Assembly: GCF_019219825.1 (NCBI RefSeq)
Contig: NZ_JAHUXH010000024.1
Location: 1-64,000, forward strand
From: Streptomyces sp. TRM70350
Lineage (GTDB): Bacteria > Actinomycetota > Actinomycetes > Streptomycetales > Streptomycetaceae
Direction: 5' to 3'
Length of the DNA stretch: 64,000 nucleotides
The translations under genes and the position numbers were made by a program. The notes beneath the pieces are model-generated. The model was not told where the DNA came from. It made no database searches and was given only the letters and a program-made list of their open reading frames with translations. This document shows, piece after piece, positions 42,017 to 49,824 of the stretch. Within the stretch, counting starts at the first letter, position 1. Each line of letters begins with the position of its first letter.

Positions 42017-42438
42017 GCGAGCTGAGCGAGCGCCACATCACCAGGGCCGGTCAGGGCGGCGGCCGGGACGTCTTCGAGTACGCCGTGCTGCGCGTCGTAC
42101 CCCGCATCGAGCGCGGTGAGTGCATCAACGCGGGGGTGCTCGTGTACTGCCGTGCCAAGGCGTACGTCGGCGCCCGCACCCACCTCGACGAAGCGCGGCT
42201 GCTGGCCCTCGACCCGGACGCGGACGTGGCCGGTGTGCGTGCCGCGCTGCGCGCGGTGGAGGCTGTGTGCGGGGGCGGACAGGCGGCCGGGCAGGCGGCG
42301 GGCGACGACGCCGGGCGGCGTTTCCGCTGGCTGATCGCGCCCCGCTCCACGGTCGTCCAGCCCGGGCCCGTGCACACGGGGCTCACCACCGACCCGGTGG
42401 CCGAGACCGAACGGCTGCTCGACCTGCTGGTGAGGTGA
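42013..42438 (+). CDS. DUF3037 protein, coupled to the HipA-like gene
   Basis: 141 residues from GTG 42,013, overlapping the kinase TGA. The domain opens FEYAVLRVVPRIERGECINA then GVLVYCRAKAYVGARTHLDE, the DUF3037 signature, and ends APRSTVVQPGPVHTGLTTDP. A Gly/Ala-rich insert (CGGGQAAGQAAG) sits in the middle. Function unknown; strict coupling suggests a two-component functional unit with the kinase. Confidence 0.82.
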   Translation: MSELSERHITRAGQGGGRDVFEYAVLRVVPRIERGECINAGVLVYCRAKAYVGARTHLDEARLLALDPDADVAGVRAALRAVEAVCGGGQAAGQAAGDDAGRRFRWLIAPRSTVVQPGPVHTGLTTDPVAETERLLDLLVR

Positions 42439-42597
42439 TGGCGGACCGGGTGATGAGGTGATGGATCACCTGCACCCCGATGGGCCGTTGACACCGCGTG
42501 CCAGTGCTTCTAGCGTCACGTCTGCTGAAGGTACTAAGCGGTCGCTCATCGGGGAGCGTGCCGCTGAGCCGCATCCCAAGGGCGAGGAGAAGCAGCA

Positions 42598-43359
42598 ATG
42601 TCCACCACTGAGCAGCGGGTCGCAGTCGTCACCGGTGCCGCGCGCGGCATCGGCGCCGCCACCGCCGTACGCCTGGCGGCCGAAGGCCGCGCGGTCGCCG
42701 TGCTCGACCTCGACGAGGCCGCCTGCAAGGACACCGTGGAGAAGATCACCGCGGCCGGCGGCAAGGCCATCGCGGTCGGCTGCGACGTCTCCGACGAGGG
42801 GCAGGTCGAAGCGGCCGTCGCACGGGTCGCCGAGGAGCTCGGCGCGCCGACGATCCTCGTCAACAACGCGGGCGTGCTCCGCGACAACCTGCTGTTCAAG
42901 ATGAGCGTCGCCGAATGGGACACCGTCATGAACGTGCACCTGCGCGGCGCCTTCCTGATGTCCCGGGCCTGCCAGAAGTACATGGTCGACGCCGGGTTCG
43001 GCCGGATCGTCAACCTCTCCTCGTCCTCCGCGCTCGGCAACCGCGGCCAGGCCAACTACTCGGCCGCCAAGGCCGGTCTGCAGGGCTTCACCAAGACCCT
43101 CGCCAAGGAGCTCGGCAAGTTCGGCGTCACCGCCAACGCCGTGGCCCCCGGCTTCATCGCCACGGACATGACGGCCGCGACCGCCGAGCGGGTCGGCATG
43201 GGCTTCGAGGACTTCAAGGCCGCGGCCGCCTCCATGATCCCGGTGCAGCGCGTCGGTGAGCCGGAGGACATCGCCAACGCCATCGCCTTCTTCACGGGTG
43301 ACGCGGCCGGCTTCGTCTCCGGCCAGGTGCTGTACGTCGCCGGCGGACCGCTCGACTAG
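42598..43359 (+). CDS. FabG-type SDR, 3-oxoacyl-ACP reductase family
   Basis: 253 residues with all SDR motifs: VVTGAARGIGAATA, LVNNAGVLRDN, the Ser of NLSSSSALGNRGQ, catalytic YSAAK, and VAPGFIATDM. Full catalytic set, so an NADPH-dependent beta-ketoacyl or hydroxyacyl oxidoreductase is likely; physiological substrate not certain because Streptomyces carry many FabG paralogues. CGAGGAGAA precedes ATG 42,598. It lies 11 bp ahead of another SDR gene, probable operon. Confidence 0.9.
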   Translation: MSTTEQRVAVVTGAARGIGAATAVRLAAEGRAVAVLDLDEAACKDTVEKITAAGGKAIAVGCDVSDEGQVEAAVARVAEELGAPTILVNNAGVLRDNLLFKMSVAEWDTVMNVHLRGAFLMSRACQKYMVDAGFGRIVNLSSSSALGNRGQANYSAAKAGLQGFTKTLAKELGKFGVTANAVAPGFIATDMTAATAERVGMGFEDFKAAAASMIPVQRVGEPEDIANAIAFFTGDAAGFVSGQVLYVAGGPLD

Positions 43360-43370
43360 GGAGCACGGAC

Positions 43371-44132
43371 ATGACTGAACTGCCTGAGCTCTCCGGCAAG
43401 GTCGCCCTCATCACGGGCGGCAGCCGCGGCATCGGCTACGGCATCGCCGAGGCCCTGGTCGCACGCGGTGACCGGGTCTGCATCACCGGCCGGGGCGAGG
43501 ACGCCCTGAAGGAGGCCGTCGAGCAGCTCGGCGCCGACCGGGTCATCGGCGTCGCCGGCAAGGCGCACGACCTCGACCACCAGGCCGTCGCCGTCGAACG
43601 CACCATGGAGGCCTTCGGCCGGGTCGACTACCTGGTCAACAACGCCGGTACCAACCCGGTGTTCGGGCCGATCGCCGACCTCGACCTCGACGTCGCCCGC
43701 AAGGTCTTCGAGACCAACGTCGTCTCGGCGCTCGGGTTTGCCCAGAAGACCTGGCACGCCTGGCAGAAGGACAACGGCGGCGCCATCGTCAACATCGCGT
43801 CCGTGGCGGGGGTCTCCGCCTCGCCCTTCATCGGCGCGTACGGCATCAGCAAGGCCGCGATGATCAACCTGACCCTGCAGCTGGCGCACGAGTTCGCGCC
43901 CAAGGTACGGGTCAACGCGATCGCCCCGGCGGTGGTGAAGACCAGGTTCGCGCAGGCCCTGTACGAGGGCCGGGAGGCGGAGGCCGCCGCGGCCTACCCG
44001 CTGGGCCGGCTCGGCGTGCCCTCCGACATCGGCGGCGCGACCGCGTTCCTCACCTCGGCGCAGGCCGACTGGATCACCGGTCAGACGCTCGTCGTCGACG
44101 GCGGGATCTTCCTCAACGCCGGGGTGGGCTGA
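43371..44132 (+). CDS. SDR family oxidoreductase
   Basis: 253 residues. Cofactor motif LITGGSRGIGYGIA, LVNNAGTNP, the Ser of NIASVAGVSAS, YGISK catalytic pair and VNAIAPAVVKTRF are all present. GGGAGCACGG precedes the ATG. Paired with the upstream FabG-type gene, suggesting successive or alternative steps on one substrate class, but no pathway is evident. Confidence 0.9.
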   Translation: MTELPELSGKVALITGGSRGIGYGIAEALVARGDRVCITGRGEDALKEAVEQLGADRVIGVAGKAHDLDHQAVAVERTMEAFGRVDYLVNNAGTNPVFGPIADLDLDVARKVFETNVVSALGFAQKTWHAWQKDNGGAIVNIASVAGVSASPFIGAYGISKAAMINLTLQLAHEFAPKVRVNAIAPAVVKTRFAQALYEGREAEAAAAYPLGRLGVPSDIGGATAFLTSAQADWITGQTLVVDGGIFLNAGVG

Positions 44133-44374
44133 CCGGATCGGACCATCGCGCGTCGGGTGTTTTCGGACAGGGGCGCCGACTCCGTCGACGGATGATCGCA
44201 TGACGCGATGTCGTTGACGGAAACGGTGCCCCTGTCGACATCGGCGTCGTACCGGCCGATGACAACGTCGTCATGCGGAAGGTGATCAACGACCTAGCGC
44301 AAGCACGGTTCAGGCCGTCAGCGCCTGCGATAGGGTCTGCCGACCCTTGGTATGGCAGATCGAGGAGCGTGCGC

Positions 44375-45955
44375 GTGTTCAACCGGAACCGAGGCCTGCG
44401 GCAAGTGGCGGCGATCGCTTCCATATCCCTCTTGGCCGGGTGCAGCCTGTTTTCGGACGGCGACCCCGCCGAGGGGGGACCCATCGTCGTGGGGACCACC
44501 AGCGCCCCCAGCACACTGGATCCGGCCGCTTCCTGGGACGGCTCCTGGGAGCTGTTCCGCAACATCTACCAGACGCTGCTGAGCTACCCCAACGGCGCCA
44601 CCACGCCCCAGCCCGACGCCGCCGAGAGCTGCGAGTTCACCGACTCCTCCAACCGCGTGTACCGCTGCGAGCTGCGCGAGGGGCTGACCTTCTCCGACGG
44701 CGACTCGCTCGACGCCCAGGCCGTCAAGCACTCCATCGACCGGATCCTGGCCATCAACGCGCCGAGCGGCCCCGCCGGGCTGCTGGGCAGCCTGGAACGG
44801 GTGCAGGCACTCGGCGACCGCGAGGTCGTCTTCCACCTCAAGACGTCCGACGCCACCTTCCCGTTCGTGCTCGCCACCCCCGCCACGTCCGTCGTCGACC
44901 CCGACGACTACCCGGCCGACGCCCTCCGCGAGGACGGCGGCGTCACCGGCTCCGGGCCGTACGTCCTGGACTCCTACGACGAGGGCGCGCGGGCCGAACT
45001 CGTCCGCAACGGCCGCTACAAGGGCTTCGCCGAGCGAAGAAACGACGCTGTCACCATCCGTTACTTCCAGGACTCCGGCGCCATGGTCCAGGCCCTGCGT
45101 GACCAGGACATCGACCTGACCTACCGCGGCCTCGCCGCCGACGACATCGTCGCGCTCCAGAGCAGGGACGCCGACGACACCCTGCATCTCGTCGAGGGCG
45201 CGGGCGCCGACATCAGCTACCTGGTGTTCAACCCCAAGGACGAGTGGGCCGGGAAGACACCCGTGCGCCGGGCCGTCGCCCAGGTCGTCGACCGGGCGAG
45301 GATCGCGCACGAGATCTACAAGGACACCGTCGACCCGCTGTACTCGATGGTCCCCAAGGGCCTGACCGGCCACACCACCGGCTTCTTCGACAACTTCGGC
45401 GACCCCGACCCGGACAAGGCCCGCACGATCCTCACCGAGGCCGGCATCACCGAGCCGGTCCCGCTCACCCTCTGGTACACCACCGACCGCTACGGCTCCG
45501 AGACCGCCGTGCTGTTCAAGGAACTCAAGCGGCAACTGGAGGCCTCCGGCCTGTTCGAGATCACCCTGAAGAGCCGGCCCTGGAAGACGTACGTCGAGGG
45601 CTACCAGAAGGGCGAGTACCCGGTGTTCGGGCGCGGCTGGTTCCCCGACTTCCCCGACGCCGACAACTACATCGCGCCCTTCGTCGGCGAACAGAACGCC
45701 CTCGGTACGCCCTACCCCGCGCCCAAGATCACCGAGGAGCTGCTGCCCCGCTCCCGGCGTGAGAGCGACCGCGCCCAGGTGGAGGCCGACTTCGAGGAGG
45801 CCCAGCAGATCCTGGTCCGGGACGTACGGCTGCTGCCGCTGTGGCAGGGCAAGCAGTACGTCGCCGCCAGCGAGGAGATCTCCGGCGCCGAGCGCGCCCT
45901 GGACCCGTCGACGATCATGATGGTGTGGGAGCTGTACCGGAAGACCAGCTGGTGA
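44375..45955 (+). CDS. peptide/nickel-type ABC solute-binding lipoprotein (SBP_bac_5)
   Basis: About 526 residues. Signal with lipobox (VAAIASISLLAGC), then the family-5 binding-protein fold: VVGTTSAPSTLDPAASWDGS, YRCELREGLTFSDGDSLDAQ, VTGSGPYVLDSY, and the late WQGKQYVAAS. It captures oligopeptides or similar ligands outside the cell. No permease or ATPase genes are adjacent, so it is an orphan binding protein. GTG 44,375 is chosen because GAGGAG lies eight bases upstream; another GTG is at 44,369. Confidence 0.88.
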   Translation: MFNRNRGLRQVAAIASISLLAGCSLFSDGDPAEGGPIVVGTTSAPSTLDPAASWDGSWELFRNIYQTLLSYPNGATTPQPDAAESCEFTDSSNRVYRCELREGLTFSDGDSLDAQAVKHSIDRILAINAPSGPAGLLGSLERVQALGDREVVFHLKTSDATFPFVLATPATSVVDPDDYPADALREDGGVTGSGPYVLDSYDEGARAELVRNGRYKGFAERRNDAVTIRYFQDSGAMVQALRDQDIDLTYRGLAADDIVALQSRDADDTLHLVEGAGADISYLVFNPKDEWAGKTPVRRAVAQVVDRARIAHEIYKDTVDPLYSMVPKGLTGHTTGFFDNFGDPDPDKARTILTEAGITEPVPLTLWYTTDRYGSETAVLFKELKRQLEASGLFEITLKSRPWKTYVEGYQKGEYPVFGRGWFPDFPDADNYIAPFVGEQNALGTPYPAPKITEELLPRSRRESDRAQVEADFEEAQQILVRDVRLLPLWQGKQYVAASEEISGAERALDPSTIMMVWELYRKTSW

Positions 45956-46034
45956 GGCCGCCCGTGGCGTCCGTTGTCAGTGGTCGCCGGTAGGTTCTGT
46001 GGTCTGGAACCGACCACACCGTAAGGAAGTTGAC

Positions 46035-46727
46035 GTGACGGACATCGCCATGCTGCCCGAGTCCTGGCGCGGGGTCCTGGGCGACGAACTGCACAAGCCC
46101 TACTTCAAGGAGCTGACGGAGTTCGTGGAGGAGGAGCGGGCGAAGGGTCCCGTCTACCCACCGCGCGAGGAGGTCTTCGCGGCGCTCGACGCCACGCCGT
46201 ACGAGCAGGTGAAGGTCCTGATCCTCGGCCAGGACCCGTACCACGGCGAGGGCCAGGGCCACGGCCTGTGCTTCTCGGTCCGCCCCGGGGTGAAGACCCC
46301 GCCCTCGCTGCGCAACATCTACAAGGAGATGCAGGAGGAGCTCGGCCTGCCGATCCCGGACAACGGCTGTCTGATGCCGTGGGCCCGGCAGGGCGTGCTG
46401 CTGCTCAACGCGGTGCTGACGGTCCGGGGCGGCGAGGCCAACTCGCACAAGGGCAAGGGCTGGGAGAAGTTCACCGACGCGGTGATCCGCGCGGTGGCCG
46501 AGCGGCCCGACCCGGCGGTGTTCGTGCTGTGGGGGAACTACGCGCAGAAGAAGCTGCCGCTGATCGACGAGACCCGGCACGTGGTGGTGAAGGGCGCGCA
46601 CCCCTCGCCGCTGTCGGCGAAGAAGTTCTTCGGCTCCCGGCCGTTCACGCAGATCAACGAAGCGATCGCGCGGCAGGGGCACGAGCCGGTGGACTGGCGC
46701 ATCCCGAACCTGGCCGACCTGGCCTGA
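46035..46727 (+). CDS. ung: uracil-DNA glycosylase, family 1
   Basis: 230 residues. The family-1 water-activating loop GQDPYHGEGQGHGLCFSV contains the catalytic Asp67, and the DNA-intercalation loop HPSPLSAKKFFGSRPF is intact. It removes uracil arising from cytosine deamination, starting base-excision repair. GTG 46,035 has AAGGAAG six bases upstream, so the longer reading from 45,999 is unlikely. A stem-loop terminator follows at 46,740. Confidence 0.95.
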   Translation: MTDIAMLPESWRGVLGDELHKPYFKELTEFVEEERAKGPVYPPREEVFAALDATPYEQVKVLILGQDPYHGEGQGHGLCFSVRPGVKTPPSLRNIYKEMQEELGLPIPDNGCLMPWARQGVLLLNAVLTVRGGEANSHKGKGWEKFTDAVIRAVAERPDPAVFVLWGNYAQKKLPLIDETRHVVVKGAHPSPLSAKKFFGSRPFTQINEAIARQGHEPVDWRIPNLADLA

Positions 46728-46739
46728 CCGGCGCTGCTC

Positions 46740-46768
46740 GGGGCCGGCCCGCGTCGCGGGTCGGCCCC
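46740..46768. terminator. intrinsic-type terminator after ung
   Basis: A 13-bp stem (GGGGCCGGCCCGC against its complement with one G-U pair) and a GTC loop, 13 bp after the ung stop. Confidence 0.75.
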
Positions 46769-46842
46769 GCCTCGCCGGGATTGCCGGTGGCGGCCGTTAG
46801 CGTCGGGACGGACGGGACGTCGGCGAGAGTGCGGAGGGTGCG

Positions 46843-47361
46843 GTGGCGGAGCGACAGGAGCAGGCGGCACCGGATGCCGTGATGACGCGGATCGGGCAGG
46901 TCGTCATGCTGCATCACGCGGGGGACCGAGAGGAGGCCCGACACCGCTTCCTCCAGCTGTGGGCGGAGATCGGCGAGGACGGCGACCCCCTGCACCGCTG
47001 CACGCTGGCCCACTACATGGCCGACACCCAGGACGACCCTTCCGACGAACTGGCCTGGGACCTGCGGGCGTTGGGCGCGGCGGAAGAGCTGACCGACGAC
47101 CGGCTCGCGGCCCACGAGGGCGCCCTGGCGGTACGCGCCCTGTATCCCTCCCTGCATCTGAACCTCGCCGCCGACTACGTCAAACTCGGCCACTCGGACG
47201 CCGCCCGCACCCATCTGCGCCGGGCACGTGGGGCGTCGGACGCCCTGGGCGACGACACGTACGGGGAGGGCGTGCGGGCGGCCATCGGGCGCCTGGAGCT
47301 ACGGCTGGGGGAGGGCGGTTCACCGGGCGGGGTGTGGGGTCCGCCTCGGCAGCGGCCGTGA
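46843..47361 (+). CDS. TPR-like cytoplasmic protein, function unknown
   Basis: 172 residues, all-helical, with tetratricopeptide-like pairs: GQVVMLHHAGDREEARHRFL, HLNLAADYVKLGHSDAARTH and LRRARGASDALGDDTYGEGV. No signal peptide or catalytic motif. The helical repeats suggest a protein-binding role. GTG 46,843 has GGAGGG upstream. The C-terminal Gly/Pro tail runs close to the convergent lipoprotein gene. Confidence 0.75.
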   Translation: MAERQEQAAPDAVMTRIGQVVMLHHAGDREEARHRFLQLWAEIGEDGDPLHRCTLAHYMADTQDDPSDELAWDLRALGAAEELTDDRLAAHEGALAVRALYPSLHLNLAADYVKLGHSDAARTHLRRARGASDALGDDTYGEGVRAAIGRLELRLGEGGSPGGVWGPPRQRP

Positions 47362-47387
47362 GCGCCGCGCCGCTCACGGTGGCGCCC

Positions 47388-47864
47388 TCACCGCCCGTAC
47401 GTCTGCTCGCAGATCACCGCCTCCGGGCTGTCCGGGCGCCAGCCGCCGTACTTCCTGCCCAGGGCGCACACGTCGGTGTTCGCGCCGAGCGTGGGGGAGA
47501 TGTCCGGGATCTCGGCGGGCGGTTGCTGGTGCGGGCGGCGGGACTCGGGGCGGGGCGGGTCGGAGTGCGGGCGGGACTCCGGGCGCGGGGCTGGGGGCTG
47601 CTGGGTCGGTGACGGGGCCTTCGTGGTGGGGCGGCGTGGCTCCGGCGTGGCCGGGCCGGGCCGGGACGGGCCGATCATCTCCAGGGCCTCGCGGGCCGGC
47701 GCCTGCACGATCTGCGGTTCGGCGCGGCCGTCCGGGCGCGGTCCCGACGGCTGGGCCGACGCCGGCGGCACGGCGGCGGGGCCCCGCTGGACGGTCACAC
47801 AGCCGGAGACAGCGGAGAGGGCCACGGTGACGAGCAGCGTCGCGGTGGTCGTCGTTCGATGCAC
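47388..47864 (-). CDS. proline-rich lipoprotein, function unknown
   Basis: 158 residues. A signal with lipobox (TATLLVTVALSAVSGC) is followed by a Pro/Arg/Ser-rich linker, and a short C-terminal domain with two cysteines: LGANTDVCALGRKYGGWRPD then SPEAVICEQTYGR. That Cys-containing tail looks conserved and folded, possibly a wall-associated end. GTG 47,864 gives a correct signal peptide; the frame extends upstream only into repetitive Pro/Thr/Arg sequence, which I reject as coding. Confidence 0.7.
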   Translation of the reverse strand: MHRTTTTATLLVTVALSAVSGCVTVQRGPAAVPPASAQPSGPRPDGRAEPQIVQAPAREALEMIGPSRPGPATPEPRRPTTKAPSPTQQPPAPRPESRPHSDPPRPESRRPHQQPPAEIPDISPTLGANTDVCALGRKYGGWRPDSPEAVICEQTYGR

Positions 47865-48546
47865 CCGCGCAACTCTGCTGGCTCCGGCCCAGCAGAACCC
47901 GACGGACCAGCACAGGTTGCTCCGGACGGGTGAACTACGCCCCCGCAGGGAGGGCGCACACCCACCCGGGCTGACGCCCGGAACCCTGCCCGGCGGGTCG
48001 GGCGCGGCGGCGGGGTCTGCGGTCTGTCTGGCGGGTCGGAGCAGAGGCGGGTCTGGGGTCTGTTGGGCGGCCCTGGGTGGGGTGGGGTCTTGGGTGCGGT
48101 GGGGGCGCGCTGTGTGTGGTCGTCCGGTGTGGGTCTGGCGCGGTGGCGGGGTTTGGGGTCGGTGCGGGGTCCGGCGTGGTGGCGGGGTCTGCGGTCTGTC
48201 TGGCGGCCCCCGGGTGGGGCGGGGGCTACGGATGCGGTGTGGGAGCGGGTCTGGGGTGCGTCTGGGGCCAGATGTGGTCGCGGGGTTTGGGGTCTGTGCG
48301 GGGTCCGGCGTGGTGGCGCGGTCTGGGATCTGTCCGGTGGGTCCGGCGTCGGCGCGCGTCTGCCGTCTGTCTGGGGGCCCGCGCGGACGCGCGGTCTGAG
48401 CCTCTGTTCGGCGGATCACGCAGCCGACGCGGGTCTTCGCACCCCGGACCCCTCTCGCCGGGCGCTGATCAGGCGCCGTTCCCCGCGACCTGATCCGTCG
48501 GCCAGCCACCCATCACCCGTACGAACAACGCGCGGATCAATAACAC
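47865..48546. repeat. gene-free spacer with degenerate G-rich direct repeats
   Basis: About 680 bases without a credible gene. From about 47,990 to 48,400 the plus strand is built of GGGGTCTG, GTGGCGGGG and GGTCTGTCTGGCGG units. One block of about 48 bp (48,144-48,190) recurs nearly intact at 48,277-48,324, sharing GGGGTTTGGGGTC and TGCGGGGTCCGGCGTGGTGG. Runs of four G are frequent, so the strand could form G-quadruplexes. Confidence 0.7.
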
Positions 48547-49059
48547 CTAGTCGCCCGTCGCGCCGTCGACGCGCTCGCGGATCAGGTCCGCGTGGCCGTT
48601 GTGGCGGGCGTACTCCTCGATCATGTGGGTGTAGATCCAGCGCAGGCTGAACGGCTCGTCGCTGTGGCGGCCGCGGCCCTTGGACAGGTCGTCCAGTCCG
48701 AAGCCTGACGCGTTGCGCCGGGCGACCGCGATCTCGGCCTGCCAGGTGGCGTACGCCTCCGCCCAGGTGTCCGCCTCGGTGAGGTGGAACTCGCCGTCGG
48801 GGTCCTCCTCGGTGTAGTAGATGGGCCCCGGGTCGTCGCCGACCAGCACCCTGCGGAACCAGCCCCGCTCAACCTCCGCCATGTGCCGTACCAGCCCCAT
48901 CAGGGACAGCTCGGACGGCTCCACGGCCGCCATCCGCAACTGCGCGTCGCTCAGTCCCTCGCACTTCCACGCCAAGGTCTGCCGGTGATACTCCAACCAG
49001 CCCTCCAGCATGGTCCGTTCGTCGGCGTTCTGGGCGGGCTCGCGGCGCTGCGTTGTCAT
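48547..49059 (-). CDS. DinB/DUF664 family protein
   Basis: 170 residues. A four-helix-bundle DinB-like protein: MLEGWLEYHRQTLAWKCEGL, MGLVRHMAEVERGWFRRVLV and SLRWIYTHMIEEYARHNGHA. The histidines H in VRHMAE, and H and H in THMIEEYARHNGH, form the usual three-His metal site. Members include metal-dependent thiol (mycothiol-type) transferases, but many are uncharacterised. ATG 49,059 chosen; a GTG about six codons upstream is possible. Confidence 0.85.
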   Translation of the reverse strand: MTTQRREPAQNADERTMLEGWLEYHRQTLAWKCEGLSDAQLRMAAVEPSELSLMGLVRHMAEVERGWFRRVLVGDDPGPIYYTEEDPDGEFHLTEADTWAEAYATWQAEIAVARRNASGFGLDDLSKGRGRHSDEPFSLRWIYTHMIEEYARHNGHADLIRERVDGATGD

Positions 49060-49100
49060 GAGCGCATCCTCGCTCACCACCACGGAAGCCACCAGCAGTT

Positions 49101-49706
49101 TTACGACCGCCCCGGTGCCCCGCCGAACATCCCGCCGAGCAGCTCCCGCAGCCCCGCCCGCACCTCGTCCAGGCTCGGCACCTCCGCGTTGAAGGACCCG
49201 GCCACGCAGCTGAACATCAGCCCGTCCGCCCACGCGACCAGCATCAGCACATGCCGGTCCGGGTCGGTCGACCCCATCGCCGTCACCAGGCCGGTGAGCT
49301 GCTCGCGGAAGCGGGCGCCCGTGGCGTCGTAGTACGCGCGCAGTCCGGGGCGTCGGGTGGCCTCCAGGGCGAGTTCGTAGCGGGCGACGACCAGGTCACG
49401 GTTGCGGGTGAGGGACCGGTGGACCGCGAGGGCGAGGCCGTCCACCAGTGGGTCGAGTCCGCCGCGCGGGTCCGGCATCTCGTGCAGCGCGAGCACCCGC
49501 GCCTCCCGCTCGGCGTGCCGACGCACCGCCAGCTCCAGCAGCGCCTGGCGGGTGCGCGCCACGTTCGAGGTGGAGCCCTGGGGGAGCCCGGCCGCTTCGT
49601 CCACCGCCCGATGCGTCAGCCCGCGCATCCCGCGCTCGGCGAGCAGGGCGAGGGCGGTGTCGGCGACGAGATCGGCGCGGGACGCGCCCGTGGTGCGTAC
49701 GGACAT
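49101..49706 (-). CDS. TetR family regulator (divergent from FAD monooxygenase)
   Basis: 201 residues. HTH: DLVADTALALLAERGMRGLT then HRAVDEAAGLPQGSTSNVAR, a TetR variant with STSN in place of the usual TLYYHF. The C-terminal domain is the helical TetR_C type. Divergent from the FAD monooxygenase and flanked by two copies of ACTAC-N4-GTAGT, which strongly suggests a double operator controlling both genes. Confidence 0.9.
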   Translation of the reverse strand: MSVRTTGASRADLVADTALALLAERGMRGLTHRAVDEAAGLPQGSTSNVARTRQALLELAVRRHAEREARVLALHEMPDPRGGLDPLVDGLALAVHRSLTRNRDLVVARYELALEATRRPGLRAYYDATGARFREQLTGLVTAMGSTDPDRHVLMLVAWADGLMFSCVAGSFNAEVPSLDEVRAGLRELLGGMFGGAPGRS

Positions 49707-49727
49707 GCTGCTCAACCTACCGCTCTC

Positions 49728-49776
49728 ACTACATGTGTAGTACGGTCGGAACGCGGCCGCCACTACGGGCGTAGTG
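49728..49776. promoter_or_regulatory. tandem TetR operators, 2 x ACTAC-N4-GTAGT
   Basis: ACTACATGTGTAGT at 49,728-49,741 and ACTACGGGCGTAGT at 49,762-49,775 share both five-base arms, and only the four central bases differ. Their centres are 34 bp apart. The first begins 22 bp from the TetR start and the second ends about 50 bp from the monooxygenase start. Confidence 0.75.
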
Positions 49777-49824
49777 AAGAGAGGCGCATACGATGAAGAA
49801 CGCGATGAATGCGAGGGGGAACTC

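Noticed and set aside
42598..44132. Start of a fatty-acid or polyketide gene cluster, from the two FabG-like genes
   Set aside because: No ketosynthase, acyl carrier or acyltransferase gene is nearby; they are probably housekeeping-type SDRs.
47865..48509. Pro/Thr/Arg-rich N-terminal extension of the lipoprotein
   Set aside because: It would bury the lipoprotein signal peptide and is only a translation of the G-rich repeat tract.
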